Source of the DNA: Proteobacteria bacterium UBA2363
GTDB taxonomy: Bacteria; Pseudomonadota; Gammaproteobacteria; Xanthomonadales; UBA2363
Length of the DNA stretch: 64,000 bases
Assembly (NCBI GenBank): GCA_002344355.1
Contig: DDTN01000029.1
Span: 1-64,000 of the forward strand
Direction of reading: 5' to 3'
Notes under the pieces: model-generated
What the model was told of the DNA's origin: nothing
The model's database searches: none
What the model saw: the letters and a program-made list of their open reading frames with translations, nothing else
Shown: piece by piece, positions 37,527 to 47,114 of the stretch
Layout of the letters: every line of letters starts with the position of its first letter
How positions within the stretch are numbered: the stretch's first letter is position 1
Position numbers and translations under genes: made by a program

Positions 37527-38606
37527 ATGCTGGGCAGGCTGGACCGCTATGTCCTGACCGAGCTGCTGCAGGCCCTGCTGGCGGTGATGGCGGTGATGCT
37601 GATCGTCGTGCTGGGCGGGGTCATGGCGGACACCCTCAGCAAGATCGCGCGCGGCAAGGTCGCGGCCGCCCTGCTGCTCTCGCAGATCGGCCTGCGCTCG
37701 CTGGAGGCGCTGGTGCTGATCCTCCCGCTGGCGCTGTTCCTGGGCATCCTGCTGGGCCTGGGCCGGCTCTACCGCGACGGCGAGATGGCGGTGCTGGCGG
37801 CTTCCGGCTACGGCCCCCGGCAACTGCTGCTGCCGATCGCCTGCATCGCCCTGCCGGTGGCCGCGGTGCTGGCGGCGCTGTCGTTCTGGCTGGCGCCGAA
37901 CGCCGCCGCCGCCGGCAACCGGATGATCCAGGAGGCCAGCCGGTCGATGCTGGTCGCCGGCCTGGAACCGGGGCGCTTCGTCGAGATCCCCGGCCGCGAC
38001 GCCGTGCTCTACATCGGCGAGATGAACGCCGAGGGCACCCGCTTCGGCCAGCTGTTCGTCTACAACGAGCGCGAGGACGGCCTCGACATCATCAGCGCCG
38101 ACGCCGGCGAATTCTTCCGGGACGCCGTCGAGGAGCGCTACCTGCAGCTCGAGGACGGCTTCCGCGTCGAGGGCACCCTGGACAGCGCCGCCTTCCGCAC
38201 CATGCGCTTCTCGCGCAACAGCCTGCGCATCCCCGACGCGCCCGAGACCCAGCTCAAGCACCCGACCGCCGAGATCGACACCCTCAGCCTGCTCGAGGAC
38301 GAGTCTCCGGCGGCGCGGGCGGAGCTGCACTGGCGGCTGTCGGCGGTGCTGGCGCCCCTGCTGCTGGCCTGGCTGGCGCTGCCGATGGCGCGCTCGCCGC
38401 CGCGACGCACGCGCTACGGCAAGATCCTGCTGGCCCTGCTGGCCTACCTGGTGCTGACCAACCTGCTCGGCCTCGGCCGCGCCTGGCTGCAGCAGGGCGT
38501 GCTGCCGCCCTACCTCGGCCTGTGGTGGATCTACGCCGGCGGCCTGCTGCTGGCCGGCTGGCTGTACCGCCGCGACAGCCGCCTGCCCGGCGGCGGAGCC
38601 GGCTGA
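37527..38606 (+). CDS. lptF: LPS export ABC transporter permease LptF
   Basis: 359 aa. YjgP/YjgQ-family permease that with LptG and LptB extracts LPS from the inner membrane. [20 protein letters not shown] and the following helix, [16 protein letters not shown], and the periplasmic beta-jellyroll ([31 protein letters not shown]) are typical; three closing helices lie after about 270. Its stop overlaps the lptG start as TGATG. Divergent from pepA as in many proteobacteria. Confidence 0.96.
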   Translation: MLGRLDRYVLTELLQALLAVMAVMLIVVLGGVMADTLSKIARGKVAAALLLSQIGLRSLEALVLILPLALFLGILLGLGRLYRDGEMAVLAASGYGPRQLLLPIACIALPVAAVLAALSFWLAPNAAAAGNRMIQEASRSMLVAGLEPGRFVEIPGRDAVLYIGEMNAEGTRFGQLFVYNEREDGLDIISADAGEFFRDAVEERYLQLEDGFRVEGTLDSAAFRTMRFSRNSLRIPDAPETQLKHPTAEIDTLSLLEDESPAARAELHWRLSAVLAPLLLAWLALPMARSPPRRTRYGKILLALLAYLVLTNLLGLGRAWLQQGVLPPYLGLWWIYAGGLLLAGWLYRRDSRLPGGGAG

Positions 38607-39691
38607 TGGCGCTGCTGCCGGTGCGCCGGGTCGACCGCCTGCTGGCCTCGACCGTCGCCGCCAGCACCCTGGTGGTGATGGCCGTGCTGATCGGCTTCGA
38701 CATCCTGCTGGCCCTGGTCGAGGAGTTCGAGGACATCGGCGAGGGCGACTACACCCTGGTCAAGGCGCTGGTCTACGTCGCCTATACGGTGCCGCGCCGC
38801 ATCCACGAGAACTTCGCCTATTGCGCGCTGATCGGCACCCTGGTGGGCCTGGGCCTGCTGGCCAGCCAGGGCGAACTCACCGCCCTGCGCGCCGCCGGCC
38901 TGGCGAAGCGCCGCATCGCCCTGGCGGCGGTCGCCACGGTCGCGGCGATGACCCTGGCGGTGACCGCGCTCGGCGAGAGCCTGGCGCCGCAGGGCGAGCG
39001 CTGGGCCCAGGCCCTGGCGCTGCAGGCCAAGAACCGCGATTACGCGCTGTCCGGGCTGGGCCTTTGGGCGCGCGACGCCGACACCGTGGTCAACGCCAAG
39101 CGCGTGCTCAGCGATGCAGGCCGCCTGGAGATGCGCGAGGTCCGGCTGTTCGCCTTCGAGCCCGGCGGCCGCCTCGCCGAGGTCACCCGGGCCGGCCGCG
39201 CCGTGCACGAGGAGGGCCAGTGGCGTCTCGACGAGGTCCAGCGCTTCCGCTTCCACGACGACCGCGTCGAATCGCAGGCCCTGGCCAGCGATGCCTGGCA
39301 GTCCAGCCTCGACCCCGCGGTGCTCGGCCAGGGCGCCATCCGCGCGCGCTACCTCGACCTCGCCTCGTTGTGGGAAAGCTGGCAGTACCGCAAGGCCAAC
39401 CGCCTGCACACCCAGGACATCGAGGCGGCCTTCTGGATGCGCCTGTTCTCGCCCCTGACCACCCTCGCCCTGGTGTTCGCGGTGACGCCGTTCGCGTTCG
39501 GCGCGCTGCGCTCGGGCGGCTTCGGGAAGCGCCTGTTCCTGGGCATCGTGATCGCGGTGAGCTTCTACTTCCTGCAGCGGGCACTGATCAACCTGGCCGA
39601 CGTCTACGGCTACAGCCTGCCGCTGGTCAACGCCCTGCCCCTGCTGCTGCTGGGGCTGGCCGGCTGGGTCTACTATCGACGCCACCCCTGA
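38606..39691 (+). CDS. lptG: LPS export ABC transporter permease LptG
   Basis: 361 aa, partner of LptF. Starts at ATG 38606 inside the lptF stop (TGATG). Helix STLVVMAVLIGFDILLALVEE near the N-terminus, FAYCALIGTLVGLGLLASQG, the coupling region ELTALRAAGLAKRRI, a periplasmic jellyroll (RRLEMREVRLFAFEPGGRL region), and terminal helices (LRSGGFGKRLFLGIVIAVSF). Full length. Confidence 0.96.
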   Translation: MALLPVRRVDRLLASTVAASTLVVMAVLIGFDILLALVEEFEDIGEGDYTLVKALVYVAYTVPRRIHENFAYCALIGTLVGLGLLASQGELTALRAAGLAKRRIALAAVATVAAMTLAVTALGESLAPQGERWAQALALQAKNRDYALSGLGLWARDADTVVNAKRVLSDAGRLEMREVRLFAFEPGGRLAEVTRAGRAVHEEGQWRLDEVQRFRFHDDRVESQALASDAWQSSLDPAVLGQGAIRARYLDLASLWESWQYRKANRLHTQDIEAAFWMRLFSPLTTLALVFAVTPFAFGALRSGGFGKRLFLGIVIAVSFYFLQRALINLADVYGYSLPLVNALPLLLLGLAGWVYYRRHP

Positions 39692-39762
39692 GCGCCGCCG
39701 GTCGTGAGCCGGTTCCGGCACTTCCTGCGCCTGGCCTGGCAAACGACCCGCGGAGCCCTGCC

Positions 39763-40971
39763 ATGTACCCCTGCCCCCGACCCCTGCTGACGGCCCTGCT
39801 GGCCACCCTCGCGGTGCCCGCCGCCGCCCTGGCCGGCGACCGGCTGCCGCCCCCGACCCTGGCCGGCGGCGGCGGCCTCGATGCCCGATCGCTGCCGCAC
39901 GACGAGATGTCGCCGTTCGAGCGCGCCAACATCGAGCGCGAGCTGGCGCAGAGCCAGGCGCTGCTGCGCGCGCTGGGGCGGCTGCCCGCGCCCTCGTCGA
40001 CCAGCGCCCTCGACGCCCTGGTCTGGCCGCTGCGCGCCCGGCCCGGCCACCGGGATCCGGACTACCACGGCATCTCCAACTACGTCGACCTGAACCCGGC
40101 GTTTCCCGACCAGCTGCTGGACTGGAACTGCGGGACGCGCACCTACGACCTGGCCAACGGCTACAACCATGCCGGGGTCGACTACTTCCTGTGGCCGTTC
40201 CCGTGGCGGATGATGGACGCCGCGCTGATCGAGATCGTCGCGGTGGCGCCCGGCGTGATCCTGCACAAGCAGGACGGCCACCCGGACCGCAGCTGCGACG
40301 CCGGCACCGCCACCCCCTGGAACGCGGTCTACGTCCAGCATGCCGACGGCACCGTCGCCTGGTACGGCCACATGAAGAACGGCAGCACCACCACCAAGGC
40401 GGTCGGCCAGCCGGTGGTGGCCGGCGAGTACCTGGGCCTGGTCGGCAGCTCGGGCCGCTCGTCCGGACCGCACCTGCACCTGGAGCTGCGCAGCGACGCC
40501 GGCGCCGGCGCCGGCATCATCGAGCCGCATGCCGGCGCCTGCCGGACCGGCCCGACCCTGTGGGCCGCCCAGCGCCCCTACCGCGACAGCGGAATCAACA
40601 AGCTCGCCACCCATTCCGCGGTGCCCAACCACAATGCCGGCTGCCCCAACCCCGGACAGGAAACCACGAACTTCCGCGACCACTTCCGGCCCGGCATCGA
40701 CAACCTGTTCGTGGTGCCCTACTACCGCGACCAGGTGCAGGGGGTGGCCGCCACCTACCGCCTGCGCCGGCGCGGCAACGTCGCCAGCCAGTGGCAGCAC
40801 GCCAGCCCGCAGACCTGGAACGCCTCCTGGTGGTCGTGGTCCTGGCAGCCCCTGCCGGCCGCGACCGCGCACGGCGCCTGGGTGTTCGAGGCACAGTACG
40901 GCGACCAGGTCGCCCGCCACGAGTTCACGGTCGGCACCGACATCCTGCTGGCGACGACCTTCGGCGGCTGA
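39763..40971 (+). CDS. Secreted M23-family metallopeptidase
   Basis: 402 aa. Signal peptide (about 1-24, AALAG). The LytM-type domain has zinc residues His136 and Asp140 in NHAGVDY, His203 in YGHMKNGS, and HLHLE at 237-241 (GPHLHLELR). A long insert precedes the second half of the site. The C-terminal 110 residues (after QETTNFRDHFRPG) form an extra beta region ending in VGTDILLATTFGG. Probably cuts peptide cross-links or a peptide substrate outside the cytoplasm. Lies 71 bp after lptG on the same strand, but its link to LPS transport is not evident. Confidence 0.9.
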   Translation: MYPCPRPLLTALLATLAVPAAALAGDRLPPPTLAGGGGLDARSLPHDEMSPFERANIERELAQSQALLRALGRLPAPSSTSALDALVWPLRARPGHRDPDYHGISNYVDLNPAFPDQLLDWNCGTRTYDLANGYNHAGVDYFLWPFPWRMMDAALIEIVAVAPGVILHKQDGHPDRSCDAGTATPWNAVYVQHADGTVAWYGHMKNGSTTTKAVGQPVVAGEYLGLVGSSGRSSGPHLHLELRSDAGAGAGIIEPHAGACRTGPTLWAAQRPYRDSGINKLATHSAVPNHNAGCPNPGQETTNFRDHFRPGIDNLFVVPYYRDQVQGVAATYRLRRRGNVASQWQHASPQTWNASWWSWSWQPLPAATAHGAWVFEAQYGDQVARHEFTVGTDILLATTFGG

Positions 40972-41030
40972 AGCCGCGGCGGTTCGCGCAACGGTGAGAA
41001 GTCACCCGGGGCGGGACCGCGACCGGGCGC

Positions 41031-41861
41031 TCAGGTGCGGAAGCGCTTGAGCTGCTCGCGGTAGCTGCGGCTGAGCTTGACCTCGTGGCCGCCGTCCAGG
41101 GTCAGGAAGTACTCGCCGTTGATGTGCGGGCGCAGCTCGCGCACGCGGTCGACGTTGACGATGGTCGAGCGGTGGATGCGCGCGAAGCGGTTGCCGTCGA
41201 GCTTCGCCTCCAGCTCGCGCAGGGTGCCGCGCAGGATGTGGGTGGCGCCGCCGGCATGGATGCACATGTAGTCCCCGGCGGCGTCGATCCAGTCGATGTC
41301 GGATTCCTCGACCAGCACCGTCCGGCCGCCGTCGCGGATCGCAAGGCGCACCGGACGGCGCGGGTCGGGCAGGGCGGCACCGTCGGCCAGCGCCTGCTCC
41401 AGGGTCAGCTCGGGCTGGCCGGTCACCGTACCCAGGAGGTTCAGCAGGTGGTCGCGCTGGCGCGCCGCCGCGCGCGCACGCGCGGTCTCGCGGATCCGGA
41501 ACAGCGCCTGGCGCAGGCGCGCCTCCTCGACCGGCTTGAGCAGGTAGTCGACCGCGTTGGTCTCGAAGGCGCTGATCGCGTAGTGGTCGTAGGCGGTGAC
41601 GAACACCACCATGGGCAAAGACGACAGCGGCAGCCTGCGCAGCACGCCGAAGCCGTCGGTGCCCGGCATCTGGACGTCGAGGAACACCAGGTCCGGGCGC
41701 TCGGCGGCGATCACCCGCACCGCCTCGTCGCCATTGCTGCACTCGCCGACGATCTCGATGTCGCTCTCGCCGGCCAGGCGCAGGCGCAGGCCACGGCGGG
41801 CCAGGGGCTCGTCGTCGACGATCACGGTGCGCAGGACGGACGGCTCGGCGGAAGGCTCCAT
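41031..41861 (-). CDS. LytTR-family response regulator
   Basis: 276 aa. Receiver domain with DD at 16-17, phospho-acceptor Asp62 (VFLDVQMPG), Thr and Lys of the switch (VFVTAYDHYAI; VDYLLKPV). The LytTR DNA-binding domain occupies about 170-274 (VEESDIDWIDAAGDYMCIH, RIHRSTIVNVDRV, LSRSYREQLKRF). The chosen ATG at 41861 leaves eight residues before the receiver; a longer open frame upstream overlaps the kinase gene. Pairs with the LytS-type kinase 4 bp upstream. Confidence 0.94.
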   Translation of the reverse strand: MEPSAEPSVLRTVIVDDEPLARRGLRLRLAGESDIEIVGECSNGDEAVRVIAAERPDLVFLDVQMPGTDGFGVLRRLPLSSLPMVVFVTAYDHYAISAFETNAVDYLLKPVEEARLRQALFRIRETARARAAARQRDHLLNLLGTVTGQPELTLEQALADGAALPDPRRPVRLAIRDGGRTVLVEESDIDWIDAAGDYMCIHAGGATHILRGTLRELEAKLDGNRFARIHRSTIVNVDRVRELRPHINGEYFLTLDGGHEVKLSRSYREQLKRFRT

Positions 41862-41865
41862 CGGT

Positions 41866-42987
41866 TCAGTTCGACAAGGCGGTTTCGAAGGGCAGGACGA
41901 TTCGGGCCTGGCAGCCGCCGCCGGGGCGGTTGCCCAGGCTGAAGCTGCTGCGCTCGCCATAGAGTACCCGCAGCCGCTCGCTGATGTTGGCCAGGCCGAC
42001 GCCGCTGCCCTGCGGCAGGCCGCCGCCGCTGGGCAGGCCGTCGCAGCCCGGCCCGGAATCGGACACGGCGATCTCCAGGCGGCCGTCGACGACCCGCGCC
42101 TCGATCTCGATCACGCCGCCCTCGATGCGCTGCGAGATCGCATGCTTGATCGAATTCTCCGCCAGCGGCTGCAGCAGCAGGCTGGGCACCAGCGCCCGGT
42201 AGGCCTGCTCGTCGATGCTCGAGCGCAGGCCCAGGCGCTCGGCGAAGCGGACCTTCTCGATGCCGAGGTACAGGTTGAGCGCATCCAGCTCCTGCTTCAG
42301 CGTCACCCGCTGCATCGGGTCGCTGTCCAGGGAGTGGCGCAGGAAGGCGCTCAGGCTGGTGACCATGCGGTTGGCGGTGCCGGTGTCCTTCTCCAGCACC
42401 AGGGTCGAGATCGCGTTCAGGGTGTTGAACAGGAAATGCGGGTTGAGCTGGTAGCGCAGCATCTTGAGCTGCGCCTGGTGGGCCATCGCGTTGGCCTTGA
42501 GCGCGCTCTCGGTCTGCGCGCGCATCTGCCGGTAGTACTTGATGCCCAGGTACAGGCCGGTCCAGCTCAGGCACACGTACAGCAGCGAGCCGATGTAGCC
42601 GATGTAGCCCCAGGGCATCTTCATGGTGCATTCGCTGGGCGGATGCAGCCACAGGCAGTACGGCACCGCCATCTCGACGTAGAGCAGGGCCCATACCGTC
42701 GCCACGGCCAGCACGCCGATCGCCACCACCACCGCGAAGCGCGGCGGCGCGATGCCCCAGAAGCGCTTGAGCAGGAAACGCAGGCCCAGGGTCAGCACGA
42801 AGCCCATCGCCGCCGAGCCGAAGCTGACCACGAAATAGGCCCAGTGCTTGCCGTAGCTCAGCGCCGACAGGTAATGAAGGGCGCCGTAGCCGGTCCAGCC
42901 CAGGCTGTGCAGCAGCCAGAACTCCGGCCGGATGCCGGGGAGCACGGAAACCGCGCGGGACTCGGGGGTGTCGGGGACGGCGACCAT
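41866..42987 (-). CDS. LytS/YehU-type sensor histidine kinase
   Basis: 373 aa. Four membrane helices in residues about 22-150 form the sensor, with no known extracytoplasmic domain. The His_kinase module has the phospho-acceptor His184 in QLNPHFLFNTLN, then LQPLAENSIKHAI (N box) and SGVGLANISERL (G box). The cognate regulator follows within 4 bp. The gene starts 20 bp after the MFS transporter stop, so kinase and transporter are likely cotranscribed. Confidence 0.94.
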   Translation of the reverse strand: MVAVPDTPESRAVSVLPGIRPEFWLLHSLGWTGYGALHYLSALSYGKHWAYFVVSFGSAAMGFVLTLGLRFLLKRFWGIAPPRFAVVVAIGVLAVATVWALLYVEMAVPYCLWLHPPSECTMKMPWGYIGYIGSLLYVCLSWTGLYLGIKYYRQMRAQTESALKANAMAHQAQLKMLRYQLNPHFLFNTLNAISTLVLEKDTGTANRMVTSLSAFLRHSLDSDPMQRVTLKQELDALNLYLGIEKVRFAERLGLRSSIDEQAYRALVPSLLLQPLAENSIKHAISQRIEGGVIEIEARVVDGRLEIAVSDSGPGCDGLPSGGGLPQGSGVGLANISERLRVLYGERSSFSLGNRPGGGCQARIVLPFETALSN

Positions 42988-43007
42988 GGCGGCATCATAG
43001 CCGTCGT

Positions 43008-44414
43008 CTATCGGGCCCCGGTTCGCCCCGGCGTGGTGCCGGGTCCGCTGGCCGCGACGGTGCCGGCCACCCCCTCCTGGGCGCGCTCCCAGCGCCGGAT
43101 GCGCCAGCCGACCGCCAGCCAGCCCAGCGCCACGCCGATGCCGACCAGGGCGAAGCCCGGCGTCGCCAGTCCGATGCCGGCCAGCGCCACGATGCCCCAT
43201 TGCGCGACCAGGTCGCCGCCCCGCCAGACCGCGGTGTCGATGAAGTTCTTGGCCTTGTAGCGCGACTCCCGGTCGACGCGCGTGTACAGCGTCTCGCGCG
43301 CCGGGGTCAGCATGCCGAAGCCGATCCCCCGGCTGACCAGCTGCGCGATCGCCACGGCCAGCACCGTCGGGTGGCCGTGGATCGCCGCGAAGCAGACGAT
43401 CACCGCCACCGCCGGCGCCATCAGCAGCCAGCCGGCGCCCAGGCGCGGCAGCAGCCAGCGGGTGGCGCCCAGCTGGATGGCCACCGCCAGCAGGTTGATC
43501 CACAGGTCGAGCCGGGCGAAGAAGACGAAGCGGCCGATGCTGTCCGGGTTGGCGCTCTGCAGGTGCAGCTGCCGGTTGTAGAGGATGGTGCCGACGACCA
43601 CGCCGAGCAGCATCAGCAGGGCCAGCCGGCGCAGGATCGGCACCTGGAACACCAGGCGGGCACCGGCCAGCAGGCCGCCGCCGATCGGCGCGTCGGCGTC
43701 CTGCCCGGCATCCTGCCCGGCGTGCGCGCGCTCGCGCGCCCTTGCCCAGGGGATCAGGCGGGCGATGCAGAACACGCACAGCACCAGCAGCGCGGCGGAG
43801 ATCAGCAGCAGGCGCTCGACGCCGAGCGTGGGCGCCAGGGTCTGGGCCAGCAGGGGCCCGGCGATCGCGCCGGCGGTGCCGCCGGTGGCGATGGTCGCGA
43901 ACAGCCGGCGCGACTGGTCCGGGGCGTAGATGTCCGACATGAAACTCCAGAACACCGACACCACGAACAGGTTGAACACGGTGATCCAGATCGCCAGCAC
44001 CGCCGCCGAGCCGCGGCCGAACGCGCCGGGATCGGCGCCGGCCAGGCCGGCGAGCGCGGCGTTGTGGCGGAACAGCAGCCAGAAGCCGGCCAGGCAGGCG
44101 ATGAAGAACAGGTAGACGAAGGGCAGGAAGCGCCGCCGCGGCCAGCGCGAGACCAGCCAGCCGTAGGCGGGTGTGATCGCCAGCATGATCACGAACACCA
44201 CGGTGTAGATCCACTGCATGCGGTCGGCGCCGAAGCGCACCACCATCTCGTCGCGCATCGGACGGATCAGGTAGTAGGCGCACAGCAGGCAGAAGAAGTA
44301 GGCGAACGACCAGGCCAGCGCCGTCCATTCGCCCGGCCGCGCGCCGACCCAGACCGACCACCAGGGCTGGCGCGGCGGCGGCGCGCCGGCCAGGTCCTGG
44401 GCGGTGGCGCTCAT
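43008..44414 (-). CDS. MFS transporter related to ATP/ADP antiporters
   Basis: 468 aa with about 12 membrane helices. The start after the first helix, YYLIRPMRDEM, and the loop RPAPDQSRR-like SDIYAPDQSRRLFATIATGGTAG are signatures I associate with the bacterial relatives of nucleotide translocases (TlcA-like MFS). The ATG at 44414 overlaps the M48 gene stop as ATGA. Substrate unknown; most free-living bacterial members are uncharacterised. A role together with the flanking protease and kinase is inferred from coupling only. Confidence 0.8.
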   Translation of the reverse strand: MSATAQDLAGAPPPRQPWWSVWVGARPGEWTALAWSFAYFFCLLCAYYLIRPMRDEMVVRFGADRMQWIYTVVFVIMLAITPAYGWLVSRWPRRRFLPFVYLFFIACLAGFWLLFRHNAALAGLAGADPGAFGRGSAAVLAIWITVFNLFVVSVFWSFMSDIYAPDQSRRLFATIATGGTAGAIAGPLLAQTLAPTLGVERLLLISAALLVLCVFCIARLIPWARARERAHAGQDAGQDADAPIGGGLLAGARLVFQVPILRRLALLMLLGVVVGTILYNRQLHLQSANPDSIGRFVFFARLDLWINLLAVAIQLGATRWLLPRLGAGWLLMAPAVAVIVCFAAIHGHPTVLAVAIAQLVSRGIGFGMLTPARETLYTRVDRESRYKAKNFIDTAVWRGGDLVAQWGIVALAGIGLATPGFALVGIGVALGWLAVGWRIRRWERAQEGVAGTVAASGPGTTPGRTGAR

Positions 44415-46414
44415 TCGACGGTGGGCGGGCCGGCCAGCCGGGTCCGCGCCTGGTGCAGCAGCGGCGGCAGCGGACAGTGCAGGGCCGCGCAGGCGGTGCG
44501 CAGCAGCTCGGCCTCGGCGACGTCGACGCGGCCGTCGTGCATGACCGTGCGGGTCATCGCCGCCACCAGCATCGATTTGGCGGCGGGCTTGAGCCGGTCC
44601 AGGGCGTCGAGCGCCGCGTCCAGGCGCTGCGGCCAGTCGGCCGGCACCGCGAACCGCGGCGTCACCGCCTGGCCCAGTTCGGCGACGCCCGCGGCGAAGG
44701 CGCGCGCGGCGTCGGCGCCACCGCCGCGGGCCAGCAGCGAGAGCAGCAGGCCGGCCTCGGCCTCGACATCCTTCAGCGAGCGCCGGCCGGACAGGCGCAC
44801 GGCGGTCGGGTCGAGCGCCTCGCGGATGTGCTGGCGCAGCAGGTGGCCCAGGCAGAACTCGAACAGGGCGACGGCACCGTCGGCGGCGATCAGCAGGTCG
44901 ACCAGCTCGGCCGCCTTGCGCATGTCGGCCGCCGGCAGCCTGCGCAGCGAAGCGAAGGCGATCTCGGCCAGCGGCAGGTGCTGCATCGGGTGCAGGGCGG
45001 CGATGCGCTGCGCCTGGACCAGGGCGGCGCTCCCGGTGTCCAGCCCGAACAGGCGCTGGATCGCGCCGAGCTGGCGCTCGCGGGTGGCCGCATCCGCGGC
45101 GATCAGCAGCCCGGCGATCACCGCCACCGACCGGTCGGGATCGTGTGCGGCATCCTCGAGGGCCGGCGGGATCGCCTCGTGCAGCAGGTGGGCGGTATCG
45201 ATGTCCTCGCTGCCGGGATTGGCGACCTGGCCGACCACGTGCTTGGGCTCCAGGGCGGTCGAGGCGCCCGGGGCCAGGCCGGCCAGCACCACCGGCAGCG
45301 GCAGGGCGTCGCCGAGCACGCCGAGCGGCGCCCCCGAGCGCGAGCGCGAGGCGGCCTCCGCAGCGGCGGCGCGCTCGCGCTCGCCGGCCGCGGCGCGCAG
45401 GACGGTCCGCTGGCGCGCCCAGTCCTTGAGCTCGGCCATCCGGAAGCGCGGCTCCAGCGCCTGGATGCGCTGCTCCAGCGGCGGATGGGTGGCGAACAGG
45501 CGGGAATAGCCGACGCCATCGCCGAACAGCAGGTGGCTGACCTCCTCGCCGTCGGTGGCGGACAGGCGCGAACCCTGGCTGCTGGCGGCGATCGCCTTGA
45601 GCGCGTCGGCGATGCCGCGGGTCTGGCGGGTGAACTGCACCGCCGAGGCGTCGGCCAGGTACTCGCGCTGGCGCGAGATCGCCGCCTTGATCATGCGCGC
45701 GCAGAACAGGCCGACCGAGCCGACCACCGCCAGCACCACGCCGGCCATCACCACGCCGCCGGCGTTGCGGCCGCGCGCGCGCATCAGGATCCGGCCGATC
45801 ATCGACAGCACGGTGATGCCGGCCAGCCAGCCGACCAGGCGCAGGTTGAGCCGCATGTCGCCGTTCAGCACGTGGCTGAACTCATGGGCGATCACGCCCT
45901 GCAGCTCGTCGCGGTCCAGGGTGTCCAGCGCGCCGCGGGTCACCGCGATCGCGGCGTCGGCGGTGCTGAAGCCGGCCGCGAAGGCGTTGATGCCGGACTC
46001 CTTTTCCAGCACGAACACCTGGGGCACCGGCACGCCGGAGGCGATCGCCACCTCCTCGACGACGTTGCGCAGGCGCTGGTGGGCGAGGTCGCGGCTGGAC
46101 GGCGGGATCTGGGTGCCGCCCAGCGAGCGCGCCACCGCGGCGCCGCCCTCGCGCAACTGCGCGGCGCGCACCAGGCTGCCGATGAAGATGACGCCGAGCA
46201 CGACGGCCGCGACCAGCAGCAGCAGGCCGGCGTGCTCGGCGGCGGTCGCGGTCCAGGCCTGCTGGCCGCGCGGGCGCTGCATCGCCTGGCCGTGCAGCAC
46301 GGCCAGCAGGGCCGCCTCGATGACCAGGACGATGCCGACCACCGCCGCCACGAACAGCGCGACCAGGCGGCGCGAGTCGGTGCGCGCCTGCCGCTGGCGC
46401 TCGAAGAAGTCCAC
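44411..46414 (-). CDS. M48 membrane metalloprotease with long C-terminal extension
   Basis: 667 aa. Helices at about 18-40 and 62-83, then an HtpX-type protease domain with HEFSH at 177-181 and the third ligand Glu in REYLADASAV near 244, with two further helices between. Residues about 330-667 lie beyond the standard domain and are helical. Its final part (AADGAVALFEFCLGHLLRQH, AMTRTVMHDGRVDVAEAELLRTA) resembles TerB-like EF-hand-type helices in pattern. LemA is directly upstream, a known pairing for M48 proteases. It probably degrades damaged membrane proteins. Confidence 0.88.
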   Translation of the reverse strand: MDFFERQRQARTDSRRLVALFVAAVVGIVLVIEAALLAVLHGQAMQRPRGQQAWTATAAEHAGLLLLVAAVVLGVIFIGSLVRAAQLREGGAAVARSLGGTQIPPSSRDLAHQRLRNVVEEVAIASGVPVPQVFVLEKESGINAFAAGFSTADAAIAVTRGALDTLDRDELQGVIAHEFSHVLNGDMRLNLRLVGWLAGITVLSMIGRILMRARGRNAGGVVMAGVVLAVVGSVGLFCARMIKAAISRQREYLADASAVQFTRQTRGIADALKAIAASSQGSRLSATDGEEVSHLLFGDGVGYSRLFATHPPLEQRIQALEPRFRMAELKDWARQRTVLRAAAGERERAAAAEAASRSRSGAPLGVLGDALPLPVVLAGLAPGASTALEPKHVVGQVANPGSEDIDTAHLLHEAIPPALEDAAHDPDRSVAVIAGLLIAADAATRERQLGAIQRLFGLDTGSAALVQAQRIAALHPMQHLPLAEIAFASLRRLPAADMRKAAELVDLLIAADGAVALFEFCLGHLLRQHIREALDPTAVRLSGRRSLKDVEAEAGLLLSLLARGGGADAARAFAAGVAELGQAVTPRFAVPADWPQRLDAALDALDRLKPAAKSMLVAAMTRTVMHDGRVDVAEAELLRTACAALHCPLPPLLHQARTRLAGPPTVE

Positions 46415-46447
46415 GACCGGACGCGCTCAGGCGGACCGGCGGCCGCC

Positions 46448-47038
46448 TCAGGGCGCGCCGAAGTCGACCCGGACCGCCTTGCGCACCTCGGCCGACTCGA
46501 CCTCGAGCAGGCTGGCCGGGGTGAACGCGAACATGTTGGCGACCACGCTGCTCGGGAACATCTCGCGGCGGTTGTTGTAGTTCATCACCGCGTCGTTGTA
46601 GGCCTGCCGGGCGAACGCCACCTTGTTCTCGGTCGAGGTCAGTTCCTCGCTGAGCTGCATCATGGTCTGGTTGGCCTTCAGGTCCGGGTAGGCCTCGGAC
46701 AGCGCGAACAGCCGGCCGAGCGCGCCGGTGAGCTGGTTCTCGGCGCCGGACAGCGCCTGCATGGCGCCCGGGTCGCCGGGGTTGGCCTTGGCGCGGTCGA
46801 GGCCGCCGACCGCCGAGTTGCGGGCCATGATCACCGCTTCCAGCGCGTCCTTCTCGTGCGCCATGTAGCGCTTGGCGACCTCGACCAGGTTCGGGATCAG
46901 GTCGTGGCGGCGGGTCAGCTGCACGTCGATCTGGGCGAACGCGTTCTTGTACGCGTTGCGCGCCATCACCAGGCCGTTGTAGATGCCGACGGCCCACAGG
47001 ACCAGACCGACCAGCAGGATCAGGATCAACCAGGACAT
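46448..47038 (-). CDS. LemA family membrane protein
   Basis: 196 aa. Single N-terminal helix (LILILLVGLVLWAVGIYNGLV) and the highly conserved LemA pattern RNAYKNAFAQIDVQLTRRHDLIPNLVE, YMAHEKD, ARQAYNDAVMNYNNRREMFPSS and VANMF. The ATG at 47038 is preceded by AGGGAG at 7 bases; the open frame further upstream overlaps the divergent serine hydrolase and is rejected. First gene of the run LemA, M48, MFS, kinase, regulator, with M48 33 bp downstream. Confidence 0.93.
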   Translation of the reverse strand: MSWLILILLVGLVLWAVGIYNGLVMARNAYKNAFAQIDVQLTRRHDLIPNLVEVAKRYMAHEKDALEAVIMARNSAVGGLDRAKANPGDPGAMQALSGAENQLTGALGRLFALSEAYPDLKANQTMMQLSEELTSTENKVAFARQAYNDAVMNYNNRREMFPSSVVANMFAFTPASLLEVESAEVRKAVRVDFGAP

Positions 47039-47076
47039 GGGCGTACTCCCTAGACGTGGACCCGACGGCTTTTGGC

Positions 47077-47082
47077 TATGAT
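47077..47082 (+). promoter_or_regulatory. Putative -10 element TATGAT for the serine hydrolase gene
   Basis: TATGAT lies in the 76-bp gap between the divergent lemA and serine hydrolase genes, 32 bp before the ATG at 47115. No good -35 match is found at 16-18 bp spacing, so this is weak. Confidence 0.3.
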
Positions 47083-47114
47083 GGGGCGCATGTTCGCGCC
47101 GGCCGAAGAATAGC

